Both the position numbers and the translations under genes were made by a program. Shown in pieces: positions 10,838 through 22,984 of a DNA stretch of 64,000 bases. Source of the stretch: Anthostomella pinea. Taxonomy: Eukaryota; Ascomycota; Sordariomycetes; Xylariales; Xylariaceae. Positions within the stretch are counted from its first letter, which is position 1. Each line of letters starts with the position of its first letter. The stretch covers positions 4,588,001-4,652,000 of the forward strand of contig CAUWAG010000006.1 in NCBI GenBank assembly GCA_963556695.1, given 5' to 3'. The notes below the pieces were generated by a model. The model was not told the origin of the DNA and did not search any database. It was given only the letters and a program-made list of their open reading frames with translations.

Positions 10838-12600
10838 TCAGCACGAACCTATCCAGGCACCGGAATAACTGTGGTGCCTTACCGACAGAGAGGAAGAGTA
10901 AAAACCGGTCGGCAACCTGATGCGAAGCGATGGTAAATGATATGAATGATATGAGCTATATAGGCACCATGCGGGCTCAAGGAAATTGTTCATGACAGCC
11001 TTCGGTATCATGCGGTCGCTCCATTTCTGCATCCCATTATTGCACACTCTCTCCCTCGTAATCGTGATCAAAGGGAGATCAGAGTTTACAGCCGAGTCAG
11101 GCTTCGATGCCATCGCAACGCACCGAGTTAGACGCGTCTGTCTTTCGTGTAGGACATCTGAAAGCGCGCGAGGCAGTACACCAACTCGCATGTACTGAAC
11201 AACCTGTTGAAATACATCCCGTCCAAACAGATATCTATATGCAGCACGCACACCTTCCGACTGCTCCAGCTCCGTTACCAGGTACGTGAGTTTCCGATGG
11301 TCGCTGTACTCGGAATGCTGCAGGAGCATATGGTTCAACGCCACGTCGAGGTGTTCGATGCCGCGGGGGAAGATGGGGGTAGGTACTGGGCAGATCTTGG
11401 CGCGTTGGCCATGACACAAAGCACAACGATACACGCTATACCGGCCACCAAAGCCGCTGTGCATGTTGACGAAGTGTGGTCCAGCTAAATCCTCCGACTC
11501 TGGGACAAACAGGGGCTGTGACTTGCCGAACTTGATCAAATACCGAAGAAAAACCTCGGTCTGGTCGGAAGGGTTGTTCAAGTCCACAAGGACCTTTGCC
11601 TCCGATGGAGTGTAAACATCACTGATCGAAGTGCCCTAGCCGTTGTAAACATGAGCTCCATCAACCCATTTCATCGTGGGAAGTTCTCCGCTCCTCTCGG
11701 CGTATGAGACGTCCGCGATTTTCTTCGTCCCGTCGGGGAACCATTTCCCGAGGTGTTCGGCGGAAGCTGCTGACCACACCGGATCTCCGGCCTCGGAGTT
11801 GTACCAGTACGTCCGAGCCAAGGTATCGTTGCCAATGACAGCTCGATTTAGCAAACTGAATTCTCTGACGACTCTGGATAGCGAGTCGTCCACGGTCATC
11901 TGTAATCGATAGCGTGGTCGGTGGGTGTCCTGGCTGCAAAATTCCTCGATCTTGCGGCCTTTACGGTAGCCTTTTGAAGCTTCCTTGGCACATGACTTCC
12001 TGTGTTGGTTACCGGCGGATGACTCGAGATTAATATGAAAGAAACCCATGCATATTCCCCAGTGGCAAGTGTAGGAACCTTCGCACTCTGGTCCACCGTA
12101 CTTGACGAGCTGTTCGCGAATTTCGAGATAGACAACGACGGTAAATTTCAGCTTTCGGGTATGGTTAGGTTGTCTATAACCAACGTTGATGTATATGTTT
12201 CGCGAAGTGGCAGGGGAATCGTGTAACTTGATCTGCTGTATGAAGTATGAAAGCGGCATCAAGGGCTTGCAGAGCACCAAACCACTAAGATAAGTATCTC
12301 TGCCCATCATCATCATTCCCGACAGCTTCTGGAAAGGTGGTCAGTATTTGGCGTTGAACATCTTGACGAAGTCCTACTGGCAGTTTTCGGCGGTTGGGAA
12401 GGAGCACCGAACTGGTGGATGTGCATGAGGTCGGCGATCAGGTTCGTCATTATATGCATGGGGCTCGACAACGGTATGAGCCTTGCCATCGTCACGCTTC
12501 CGAATCTTGGAACGTGGGGCCTTTGGGACATTCGACTTTGACCTCTTGCGAGCCCTGTTGGTTGGTGCCTTGGTTGGTGCCTTGTTTGCCCTACTCTGAT
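10838..12600 (-). pseudogene. Decayed minus-strand gene with three in-frame stops
   Basis: A single reading frame on the minus strand runs from about 12600 to 10838 and is interrupted by three stops, near 12379 (TAG), 12347 (TGA) and 11636-11638 (TAG). Each can be explained by one C-to-T or G-to-A change. The frame otherwise reads as a real protein. It has a basic N-part (alternating Lys/Arg, KAPTKAPT-type), a Cys/His-rich stretch around 12080-11990 (ECEGSYTC...GICMGF...NQHRKSC) that could be a zinc-binding unit, a WVDGAHVYNG segment just before the third stop, a CALCHGQRAKICP motif near 11420-11380, and a C-terminal DVFQQVVQYMRV helix. Upstream pieces (12851-12591) may be a further exon or a frameshifted part. 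I do not recognise the family. Fragments of the same family occur at 9838-9876 and 13051-13100, so it was repeated, which fits RIP. Confidence 0.55.
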
Positions 12601-12999
12601 CCGGAGAAACCTGTCAGCGAGCTATTATCAAAAGCAAGATGGGAATAATCTAAACCCCGCGTGTCGAATCCGAACATGAAGAAGGGGTATTGGATTTCCG
12701 AACCGCTGGGATTGCTTACAGGCTGCTCGGCCGACTCGGCCTGCTCATTTATCTCATGTTGATCAGCAGCCTGGGGCTGGACGCTGGACCCCTCCTTCAA
12801 GGTGAAAGGGTCTGGTGTATCGATGATTATCCGTAGGATTGAGCCCATCATGCGCAGAGGTCCCTGGAAGGCGACAGTCGTGATGGGTCTTCAGTCAGAG
12901 GGTGACAACAACAGTGGGAGCGATCGCTTCTATGAAATCAACCGTCGTGACAGTGGGATGACAGGGACAGATCAGGAAATGATATAGGGTCGATCCAGT

Positions 13000-13560
13000 A
13001 CTCGTGCTAGGTACAGAGGAATTATAGACGAATGGAACAGAGTACGAAGGAAATGGGGGTGGATGCTGGACAGATCTTGACGCGGTTACCGGGCATGGGT
13101 ACTGGCTTGCAGTGGAATAAGCAGCCGTTGGGAGCTTATTCCTGTCCCTCGCCCTCAGAATGAACGCTTAGTCCAGGTGCTTATGCGAGTTTTGTTTCGA
13201 CAGCTTGGGTAAGGTAGTGATTTCGAAAAGGGTTTGTGGCTTCAGGGGCTTGGGTTTTTGCGAGACTCGCGACGTGCTCTCTTCAACCAGGGCCGGGATT
13301 CTCGTTTCTACGTTCAATCGATAACGCTGGGAGATCTTGACACGTTAGGAATTCGTTGACTGGCTCACTTGGCTCGGTTGCTTTGTCACAGTAATGATAG
13401 CGTTATGGTCTTCGGTTACAACAAATAGATTGAGTAATTGCAGCTCGCTTGGAAATGGATTGGGAGAAGCGACGCTGATAATGCAGTGAGAAACCTGACC
13501 AAGACCATTCATCAAAAGGTAGAACATATGCTGTGCAAACACCTCAGCCCCCTCAATGCC
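13000..13560 (-). pseudogene. Fragments of a second copy of the decayed gene family, with MITE remnant
   Basis: The stretch 13051-13100 closely matches 11371-11414. Translated on the minus strand it gives a Cys-Xn-G-R-K-ICP-xxTPI motif like the main pseudogene. Farther up (13542-13345) a minus ORF reads like real protein (VFAQHMFYLLMNGLGQ..., ending QSTNS). Another coding-like piece (about 13335-13165) ends in KHLD where a MITE remnant (13111-13190) begins. Stops separate the pieces. I see a degenerate gene or two, not a functional one. No homologous family was recognised. Confidence 0.35.
13111..13190. repeat. MITE-like remnant, copy B
   Basis: It contains GTGGAATAAGCA, AGCTTATTCC and GCTTAGTCCAGGTGCTTATG, which match the internal core of the window's MITE family. 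The terminal repeats are not recognisable. Confidence 0.45.
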
Positions 13561-13624
13561 TACCTACCTAGGTATCCTTCCACCCGCTCAACACCGCAGC
13601 CTCCAGGACAGGCCTTTCTGTACC

Positions 13625-14494
13625 TTACTGGCACGCCTGCCAAGAAAGGTGCGTCTGCTGCGTGAACGCTACTGTAGCATCGTCGTCGGAAATCTGGCCC
13701 GAGGCGGTCGTGTCGTTGGACGTCAGCGCAATGCGGTTGTTGACGTTGAGGATGCCGCTGGCGCCGCAGGGCGACCAGATGACCGAAGCTGTCGGGACCT
13801 GGTCCTGTTTCGTGTAGACCTGGTGAGGTGTCGGCACTTACTTGCGTCTGAAAAGGGGGGCTGATCAGAAAGAAAGGTTACATACATCACCGCCTTCCCA
13901 CTCGCTGCCTCCTTCGATGGATGTTTCCGTAGTGGTCTTGGTATGCGTCAGCTAAAGGCAACTTTGACCGTATCTCTGTTCAACATACAGTGGCAGCAGC
14001 GTCCTGACTGAAGTAGTAGGTCGAGTAGAACGTTCCAGTAACTCCCGTCTCCAGCTGGGCGTACCCGTGGTAGGTCGATTCGACCTAAAGTGAGGTCAGA
14101 AGCTGTTTAGTTTTACCCCAAATTGGCTGGTGACTTACGACGGAGTACTGGAAGCCACCAGGGTACGACAGACTCAAGTGAAGCTGGCAGTTCTTGGACT
14201 TGTCTGCCACCGTGGTGCCAGGTCCAATGTACGTCTGGAACGCATCGAATCCGAAGGTGACGATCTAGAGCATGGGATTAGTCAGAGAGGCGGCATGCTG
14301 GAGAGCATTGGGAGACCTACCGTTCGGTCATCGGACATGTCCGTCGTGACGGTGCCCTGGGGGCAGCCGTTACCGCTGGCTGAGACGCTCACGATCTGGA
14401 TCTGGTCCGGCGATGGGCCATCGCCACCGGTGACGATTCCGATGGGGTTGGCGGCGGCCAAGACGGGCAGAAACAGGGCGGCAAAGGATCGCAT
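13625..14494 (-). CDS. DUF4360 secreted protein
   Basis: Small secreted beta-rich protein of the fungal/bacterial DUF4360 family, function unknown. Exons on the minus strand are 14494-14321, 14264-14139, 14084-13989, 13936-13886 and 13819-13625, giving 213 aa, with every intron (52-66 bp) in phase 0. It begins with a signal peptide (MRSFAALFLPVLAAANP). Family hallmarks follow: GNGCPQGTV near residue 40, the FDAFQTYIGPG segment, a Cys in KNCQLHLSL, ESTYHGYAQLE, and a C-terminal SCGAS-like WSPCGASGILNVNNR block ending WQAC. The paired Cys suggest disulphides. The fourth exon needs an AAG acceptor (CATACCAAG) because the nearer TTTAG would leave a 37-bp intron. Secretion is inferred from the signal peptide. 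Confidence 0.88.
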
Positions 14495-16687
14495 GGTGAC
14501 AGGATGTCTGGTTGAGCTTCCGTTAGGCTTGATGTTGCTGCGGTAAGGGTTGAAGAGGCAATGAAGCTGTGGGTGTCAGGTCGAGGATGCTGTCGTGATG
14601 CTGTCGTGGAAAGATCGGCGACATTGCTGAGGGCCCCCCAATCTATAAGTCCGTTGAAGCTCGCATGTCAGTCTGTTACCTGGTACAGGGAAAGACGCCA
14701 TGTCAGACCAGAGCGGGCCTCATTCTGCAAAACAGAGGTCTAGATGCTATCGTGAACTTGAGAAGTCACGTTTAATCTCGGGCTTAGATTGCGATGCTGG
14801 CCCTCAGCCTTGGACAAGGTCCACCGAAGACCTTCCAGCCTCTTCGCAAATTACGGTTGAATAGGACTGCGAGGGCTTATAGATGAATTCATATTAAACC
14901 GAGGCCGTCTAGCTCTGTGTGCGTCCCGTGCGGGCTGACTGCAGAGTGGATTTGGTCCTTTTAGAACTGATATTATGAAAGAGAAACGCGGGCAGTCGAC
15001 GATTGGGTGATGTGAAGGAGAATGTAGGCGACACTCGTGACCAGGGTCGTTGAGGTGAAGTCCTGGACTGAAGTGAGATGCTACACTTCGAGCTGTCATG
15101 TGGATAATATGGACGAGGTCGCACCGGCTCGAGATCTAGGCCCTCAGACGATACGAGATGACAGGGTACCAACCAACCGCCTGGGCCGGAGACACTTGAC
15201 TGGTACTATTTTTGAGAATCCGGGGTCTTTATAGATTAAGCTTGATTATCCCTCGATGTGCTGACTGGGTGTATGATGTACGTTGGAAGCGTGTGACCAT
15301 CAGTTCGCTTGAGCAAGTTGAGTGGCCACATGTCCTCACCGCTCGGTACCGACGGGCTGTCAGTTTATTGCTCTCTGTATAGTGACTGGGTATAAGGCCT
15401 TGGCTTATAGTAAAATGAAGGAATGCATTGCCTAGATGCCCATGGATGTTGGTAGGTGTAGCCGGATTTCCATTCGAGTCCTATACGTACCCGGCACGCG
15501 GTTGAAATAACAGTTCAACGTAGGATAAGCAACGATTAGGTAGTTATTCCAGTTTGTTGCTTCCTGAAAGAACCGCTTAGACCAGGTGATTATGCAATCA
15601 TTATTCGACCGCTTGGCCAGTATGGTTGGGTTAGACCCGTGGTTGAGACTCAGTCGACGGCACGAACAAAGACCATGGGCCCATAAAACCGGACAGCATC
15701 ATACCATGGTGATCCGCCTGGTTCCGATGAAGCTTATTGGACGTGATATTGTGCGTAGTGGTCCAGATCGTCAGAGCTCCCTGCATCATCTATGAGCCCC
15801 TTTTAGCCTCTTTAGCCGCCTTTACGAGCACCAGGGAAAATGCGCGCTTAGGTCAAGCCACATGCTCACCTGCATACGAGACTGTACTGAGTCGCGAAGC
15901 TCTCATCCATCCTAGACATGCTTGCTCCGCTGAATGCGTTCGAGATTCGGATCTTTCCGTCCGACGTCGGTCTGGGTCCCAGGGCTCACTGATGGTGGCA
16001 TCACCGCGGACTCTAAATTAGCAAACTGCATGTTCTGGGCCCTTGGCGAGGTAGCTCTCATAACCTTCTGGGAAGAGGGCAAGACAACGATGCAGAAAAG
16101 CATGGGAACGTTGAGTGTGGCCAGTGGCCAAGGCAAGCTCCGCAGGAACCGGGTTTGTGAGAATCCTGTATCCCAATTACCAAGGTACGACAGCGGATCA
16201 GCGATGCATTGCCCTCCACGGGTATCCCGAGCTTGTAATAAGCATGCCTTGATGAAGCTTGATGTGACAATTGCGACCCTGACAAATTGATATGAGCTCG
16301 TTACCTTATCCAGCTTGTGTGGTGCGTGACCCTCGACGTCGCAGTAGACCCTGTTTGACGTTGTGCTCGCGTCCTGCCTCGAAACGCCGAGTTCGCATTA
16401 CCGTCTGTGCTTGAACATTTCTGCCTCTCCTGTGACCGAAGCAGCGCTTCGAGTATCGAAGTTTGTGGGGAAACGGGCCAAGGACCAGATGAGTTAACCT
16501 CACACCATGTGCGTACTGTACCCAAGAGCTCAGCTTTGGTTGTGATTTCGAGCCCTCACTCGAGAGTAAATAGGCAAATCGGGGGTGATGTAATATTCGA
16601 TTCGAAGTACCGAGGTATGTATACTTCCCCTGAACTCCTGCGCTCCCATAAATCATCCAGTCACCAGTCACCGGGCTTTGGCAACGC
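14495..16687. other. Intergenic region, 2.2 kb
   Basis: Upstream region of the DUF4360 gene and 3' side of the methylisocitrate lyase gene. A degenerate MITE core is visible at about 15565-15615 (CGCTTAGACCAGGTGATTATG). Minus-strand ORFs around 15912-16136 and 16306-16788 have no recognisable domain. I see no supported gene. Confidence 0.45.
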
Positions 16688-18552
16688 TCAGTTGAACTGT
16701 CCCTCGGTATTGCCCTCGCCCATGCTCTTGCTCCCGCTGCTTCCACTCTGGATAGCACCCAGGATGCCGTCAATGTAACTTGCGCCACTCCATTTCTGAT
16801 GTGTCAAGACGTCACAGCCAAGCTCTTTTTCTCGACGCTGAACCAGGTTGACATAGGCCAGCATGCCGTCCTTCTTGTACTCCTTGGCCAGCTCGTTCGT
16901 GATGGTCGCGGTACTGTGAAGACCCGCCAAAGAGATCAGCTGCAGTACGAAGCCCTCCTTGGCGATATCCCAGATAAACGACTTGAGCGTGGCGTCCTTG
17001 AAGCCGTGGGCCATCCAGTTGAACGAGGGCGACAGGTTGTAGACCAGTCCTTTGCCGGGGAAGACTTGTCTCACAGCACGACCGAGCTTGGAAGCCACCT
17101 CGACGCTGGGATCGCCTGTCTCTACCCACAGAAGATCCGCGTAGGGGCCGAAAGCGATGGCGCGCTTCGTTGCGGCCTTCATGCCGGCCCGGTAATGGTA
17201 GAAGCCCTCTCGAGTCCGAGGGACGTCCCAGTCGAAGTATACCGGCTTGCTAGCAAAGCTATTCGCTAGCTGCCGCCGCTTGGAGATGCCCAACGTATCG
17301 TCTGCCTCTACCGTTTTCAGGTAAGAGTCGATCTTGTCCTGGGACACGCCCTGCGCTTGCAACTGCTCTACAGCAGCCTCGTCGAACGTCACGAGCCTCG
17401 TCTTCTTGACCCAGTCAGCTTCGAAAGCATCGATCTCCGGCCCTGGAGCACCAGCTGATTCCATTTCTTGTAATGTCTCGGCAAGGGGCGAGACACCTTC
17501 GTCGGCAACCCCCAGTATGAATTCGTGGTCGCGCACATCGATGGCGCTCGATATAAGCTTCCCGCTTTCGGAGTCAGTCCGGGCGATAACGAGGTTCTCC
17601 GACCCCATGACGTCCCACTGGAACCGCGCAGCATTTAGTCGGTTGATGTGTTCGCCCATGGGCACCAGGACCTTGCCAGCCAGATGGCCACACTTCTTGC
17701 CGCCGTGCAGTTGGTCCTCGAAATGCACAGCCGCCGCACCATTCTCGGCGAACAACTTGGCCAGCTTCAGCACCGCACTCAAGCCACCGTGGCCAGTATC
17801 GCCGTCGGCGACGATGGGACGGAAATAGTCGACGTAAGGGGTTGTCTTCCGCTCCTCTGGAGCCATCTTCCGGCGCAAGTCCCATTGTTTCCTATCGTGC
17901 ATCGATTGCGCCTTGGCTAGGCGCTGGACCTGATTCGGTACGGTATTGTATGGATAGTCACCGAAATCGGGCGAGACTTCGTTAGTCGATGTCAAGACGC
18001 TCGAACAAGCCCAGCCCGAGATGTAGAGGACTTCCTGGTGCGGCGCCTGTTGCGTCATTTGCACGGGATCAATAGCTCCCACTGGAGACAGGATGGCAAG
18101 TCAGCTACCAATGGTATAATGAGTTGGAAGACCGAAAGGAACGTACTTGTGTGTATGGGTTCTCCCGCAGCCGCCTTCTCTTTGATCAAGTTGAACAGCT
18201 TCCTGGCCATCAACGAGCTCGGGTAGCTTTGCATTTGTGATCCTCGCTTCGATACCACATCAGCGGCAGTGTATGGCCTCTTGATGCCTTCGTACCGAGG
18301 TGTGGCCCACCAAGCTTCTACATCCTTGACCTGCTGCTCGTATAGCGCATCTTCTGCGGCGCCTGGTTTCTCGGTTTCTGGTAGGAGCTGAAAGGAGTCG
18401 GACGGCAGTACTGTCGTGATCGGCGGGTTAACGGCAGGTAGGGACATCCTCCGTATCATCGAAGAGAAGGGTCTCGACGTAATCAAGCGGTTCAAAGTAC
18501 GCAGAGGAGGCGCACGACGGCGAGGGGCCCGGAATACGGCTCGGCGAAGCAT
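16688..18552 (-). CDS. Mitochondrial 2-methylisocitrate lyase (isocitrate lyase family)
   Basis: Likely cleaves 2-methylisocitrate to pyruvate and succinate, the last step of the 2-methylcitrate cycle in mitochondria. Exons on the minus strand are 18552-18147 and 18081-16688 (65-bp intron), giving 599 aa. The N-terminus ([20 protein letters not shown]...) is Arg-rich without acids, a classic mitochondrial presequence. The ICL-superfamily catalytic motif KKCGH is at 264-268, preceded by [10 protein letters not shown]; the substrate-binding NLSPSFNW is present, and the long insertion of eukaryotic ICLs is retained. The C-terminus (GQFN) lacks a peroxisomal PTS1, unlike glyoxylate-cycle isocitrate lyase. 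The KKCGH motif alone does not separate isocitrate from methylisocitrate lyase. The presequence and the divergent methylcitrate synthase favour the latter. TTG at 18594 is not used as start; ATG 18552 is. Confidence 0.88.
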
Positions 18553-19516
18553 CGTAATATATCTCAACTCGTCCGGCCGAGGAACGCTACTCAAGACACC
18601 AATCTAGTCGTACGCATACAAGACCAGCTCCCTAGGCAGGCACTGATCAAGAAAGAGGATGTCTAGTTTCCACAACGGGCAGACGGGAATATCGAGTACG
18701 ATGCAGCAGTCCGCGGGCGGTGTCGGCCGCGACAACGCATAATAACGCCGCTGAGCCGAGTGCTAGAGCCGGGGAAGGCCCATTGAATACCTTAGTAGGT
18801 ATCCCCGCAATCAGGTACCCCAGTTGACGCTGTACCCATTGTGGGGGTTCCTTGTATCATTGATGACACCCATGGCCGATTGAATCGAACCGAGGAAGAA
18901 CATGATGAACTCTTCCAAAGGAGGCTTCAATATGGAATACCCAAGTACCTAAGACACTAACCTCATTGACACTCCAGCCAGCGCTGTAATCGTACAGTGA
19001 CACGAGTTTCAAGTAGGTTGGGACCGTTGGGTCTCCTGGGACTCCAAAGTTCCGAGTATACATGTCCTTGGAGGTTGGCACAGATTTGGTAGGTACTGCC
19101 CCTGTACATGAGTCGACGGGTTCCCTCGGCTGATGCGGGAGAATGGACCAAGGAAGGGGTACATGCCCTGCCGCCCAGGTGTAAGCACATGCAAGCAGGC
19201 ACAGCTCCCCACCATGATGTGTTTACCGTAGGTACATGTCCAGTGTGGCATGCTGCCGGAGTTTGGGACGGGAAAAGGGAAGGCCATCCTCGGATGTGCC
19301 GCCTTCTCATTACTGATCCAACCCTCTACCATCTCGAAGTGTTGTCTTTGAAAAAACAAGTTTTGACTTCAACACCCTCTTGACAGAGTCGCTCATAGCC
19401 AGACGTATTCTCCAACTCCCGTCTCAGGCACCCCAAAGTCTCTAAGTCCTACCCACGGTCACACATACCCCGCTTGCCGAGGTCTTGTCCATTCCGCCTT
19501 CGCGACAGTCACCAAC
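18553..19516. promoter_or_regulatory. Bidirectional promoter region of the methylcitrate pair
   Basis: This 964-bp gap separates the divergent lyase and synthase start codons and must hold both promoters. A C/T-rich stretch precedes 19517. The ORFs here (about 18857-19383) overlap one another on both strands and have no domain, so I treat them as chance. No specific operator was identified. Confidence 0.5.
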
Positions 19517-21138
19517 ATGGCATCCAAATTCAGAGCACCAACGAGAGCATTGGGGTTGTTGAGGGTGAGTTATCACTCCTTCTCCCATTTCCAAGTGCCA
19601 ATAGAACTGGCTGCTGAACTAACCACTATGTATAGACACGTGCTGCACCGACAGCTATCGTCCCCACGGCACGATGTTATTCATCGTCTTCCGAGCCGGA
19701 CTTGAAGGCCACACTCAAGGACGTCATTCCCGCCAAGCGAGAACTGTTCAAGAAGGTCAAGGCCCATGGCTCCGCTGTCATTGGTGAGATCAAGGTGGAA
19801 AACACCATTGGTGGCATGAGGTACTGTTCTGAATTCCCAATGAGGAGCTGCTCACGTGGGTGCTTCATGAGCTGAAACTGACCACACACAGAGGACTAAA
19901 GGCCATGTTGTGGGAGGGTAGTGTTCTGGATGCGAACGAGGGTATTCGATTCCATGGACGCACAATAAAAGACTGCCAGCAGGAACTCCCCAAGGGCACC
20001 TCGGGCACTGAAATGCTCCCAGAGTCCATGTTCTGGCTGCTCTTGACTGGCCAGGTTCCGTCGGTTGGTCAGGTTCGAGGGCTTTCCCGCGAACTTGCGG
20101 AGCAGGCCTTTATTCCCGAATTTATAAACAGGATGCTTGATAACTTCCCCAAAGACCTGCACCCCATGACCCAATTCTCCATCGCCGTCAGCGCCTTGAA
20201 CCACAACTCCAAGTTTGCCAAGGCCTACGAGCACGGCATGAACAAGGCCGACTACTGGGAGCCGACTTTCGACGACTGCATCAGCCTGCTGGCGAAACTG
20301 CCCACCATTGCCGCCAAGATATACCACAACTCATACCGCGGCGGAGGCGCCTTGCCTGGTGACGTGGACCCCGAGCAGGATTGGTCTTACAACTTCGCCG
20401 CCATGCTGGGAAAAGGTGGTCCGGAGAACGAGAACTTCCAGGACCTCCTGCGTTTGTACCTCGCGCTTCACGGTGACCACGAGGGTGGAAACGTCTCGGC
20501 TCATGCAACGCATCTTGTCGGAAGCGCCCTCAGTGATCCCTTTCTGAGTTACAGCGCTGGTCTTCAGGGTCTGGCTGGGCCACTCCACGGGTAGGTTTCT
20601 CTCCCGTTCCAAGTAACATGCCTGTGTTCATACTGACCTGTACAGACTTGCTGCGCAGGAAGTGCTGCGCTGGATCTTGCAAATGAAGAAGGGTATCCCT
20701 GCGGACTACTCCGAGAAAGACGTACATGACTATCTATGGTCAACCCTCAACAGCGGGCGGGTTGTGCCGGGCTACGGCCACGCAGTCCTTCGCAAACCTG
20801 ACCCCCGTTTCGAAGCACTTATGGACTTTGCCTCGTCCCGCCCCGAGATCGCGAAAGACCCTATATTCCAGCTTGTCAAGATGAACAGCGAGGTCGCTCC
20901 TGAGGTTTTGAAGAAGCACGGCAAGACCAAGAACCCGTATCCCAATGTTGACTCAAGCAGCGGGATGCTCTTCCATCATTACGGGTTCCACGAGACCCTG
21001 TATTACACAGCAACATTTGGCGTGAGCCGGGGACTAGGTCCTCTCGCTCAACTTATTTGGGATCGCGCGCTTGGCCTGCCCATCGAACGACCCAAGAGCA
21101 TCAACCTCGAGGGTATCCTGAAGCAAATCGGTGCATGA
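19517..21138 (+). CDS. mcsA: Mitochondrial 2-methylcitrate synthase (citrate synthase family)
   Basis: Condenses propionyl-CoA with oxaloacetate to 2-methylcitrate, detoxifying propionyl-CoA in mitochondria; the family also accepts acetyl-CoA. Exons are 19517-19564, 19636-19820, 19892-20590 and 20646-21138, giving 474 aa with consistent phases. The N-terminus ([16 protein letters not shown], then a basic stretch ending ARCYSSSS) is a mitochondrial presequence. Citrate synthase core features are [18 protein letters not shown], the [13 protein letters not shown] segment, [15 protein letters not shown] with an active-site His, GLAGPLHG, and [15 protein letters not shown] with the second active-site His and substrate Arg. 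The sequence is closer to what I know of fungal McsA than to the ordinary mitochondrial citrate synthase (for example the [12 protein letters not shown] stretch). Its divergent neighbour encodes the lyase of the same cycle, which strengthens the call. Confidence 0.88.
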
Positions 21139-22984
21139 GAAACGGGTTCTTGCATGCGTGGGACTGGTGGTGTCGGCGTTTACGGTTGATATCCAAGACA
21201 TTGCTAGATTTCTGCTCTCATCAGCGGCAGCTCTGAAATGATCATGTCTCCCAATCAACCTACTTCTCACCCCAGCGAGTTCAATGTGGGCTGTCTCCAT
21301 ACGAAGGTCGCAAGGAGGTTGTCCGTCGTTGCAGTCCCAACGACATAAGCACGTGTTCGATGCTTATCCCGATTGATTACCACTGATAGAAGCGATTAGT
21401 CCAAGTGATTATGCCAAATATGTCGACGACTTCACTTTGCCGGTTCTACTCGGTGGTCGACAAAGTTCCTCGAAAATAAGTGAAGCCAGATGCCCTGAAA
21501 CCCACGAGGGGGTGCGCCCGATACTCACGCCACGCTATTCGCTGGAAGCAGTGGCATGCTCGACGTCCTCCAATGCTTCTCCTGGCCTCGTCTCCAACCT
21601 CCCCTTGCGGTCCGGGAATATCTCATCTAGTCAGATCGTGCTCTGAATTAGGACTTTGCCAATTTCCAAACCTTTTCCCCGGATGAGATCGGCGGCGTCT
21701 CATCCAAGGGCTTTGCCACGCTGGACAGTTATTCCATGAAGTTGAGTACTGCTATGCGAAACCATCCGTGATCCCGGGAGCCCCGTGGGGAGCACGTGCT
21801 GTTTTTCTTTGTCAAGACTCGAACGAGAGGACAACTCATCGATACTATTGTCTTCCCTGAAGCATCTGATATCGACACACCAGCTCGTCACAACCATCCT
21901 CCTAGCATATCCCTTCCCACCGGCATCTGCAACTATCACCAGATGGGCACATCGAGCCACACTTCTGGTATATTATTCTGTACATTCACATAAAGCAGAA
22001 CAATCCCAGTAGAAAGCATTCCCATTCATGGCCCCACATATCTGCCGCGAGGCTATACAGACTTCGCTTCCTCTTAGTATATAATCGGTGCCCTCACCTC
22101 GAAACCCGTTCAGCATCGAATGATCATCGCAAGGAAGGTCTTGGCTCCGTGTCAGATCACAGTCACTGAGGCCTCCATTTTCTCTCCACCACGCACATGG
22201 TCAGCTGCATCACAATCCGCAACCGGCTCGGGACATAAGCCCGAATTTGGAAGTCACGAGCCAGCTTGGTGCGAGCGGACGCTCGCCCGAGGAAGCATTG
22301 GCGACTGCTCAATCCAGGGTCAGAACGATTTCGATCTTCAAGGCCAACGACTTGCAAAAGGGATACTAATTCAGTGTTCAGACTATACAGCCGCATAACC
22401 CATTCTTGCACCCCCAACGCCGCATACATGTGACATTTCGGACCTGAGATGGTCGTCGTCCGGTACGTACCCTGAACACTACTTACTGCTACACTAAACT
22501 CCCATATGTCTCCGTACACCACTGGTCCAGCAAACAGCGGTATTTGCATCGAATTGGATTAAGCACAGTGGAATAAGCATATGAAGTAGCGTATCCAAGT
22601 AGAGTTGCTCATTCCAGTATACTTATTACAATTCGATCAATATACCGCTGTTTGTTCGTTTGGCTTGATAACCAATGCTGGTCTCCTGGACAATAGTTGA
22701 GGGGGTTTCCGAGCTACCTGAGGCTTTTGTCTTGCTTGTTTTGAGTTTTCCGCGTTTTTGAGTTTTGATCGTGAGCTACTTGATCCAGCCACCAGGCCAC
22801 CAAAGGATAAAAGGATGATGGCAGCCAGATTCTTTTCACATTGACTCATCTCTCTTCTTCCTGGACGACTTTTGGTCGCCGTCCAACTCGGTCGCTCACA
22901 AGTTGGCTGTCTCATGCTCTCCGCCCAGCTTCAACCCACCCCTTGCCAACCCGATCGTTGACTCCCGCGACCCCTACTCTCACA
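21139..22984. other. Intergenic region, 1.85 kb
   Basis: Holds a degenerate MITE core at about 21385-21425 (GCGATTAGTCCAAGTGATTA) and a longer MITE-like copy at 22490-22660. No supported gene was found. The sequence before 22985 is C/T-rich and promoter-like. Confidence 0.45.
22490..22660. repeat. MITE-like element, copy E (right end lost)
   Basis: The left end TACACTAAACTCCCATATGT continues to CTCCGTACACC. An internal inverted pair follows (CAAACAGCGGTATTTGCATC against ATATACCGCTGTTTG) around GGAATAAGCA and CTCATTCCAG. The expected right terminal repeat (GGTGTACGGAGAC...) is missing. Confidence 0.55.

Noticed and set aside
16306..16788. 160-aa minus ORF overlapping the lyase 3' end
   Set aside because: It overlaps a well-supported coding exon in another frame.
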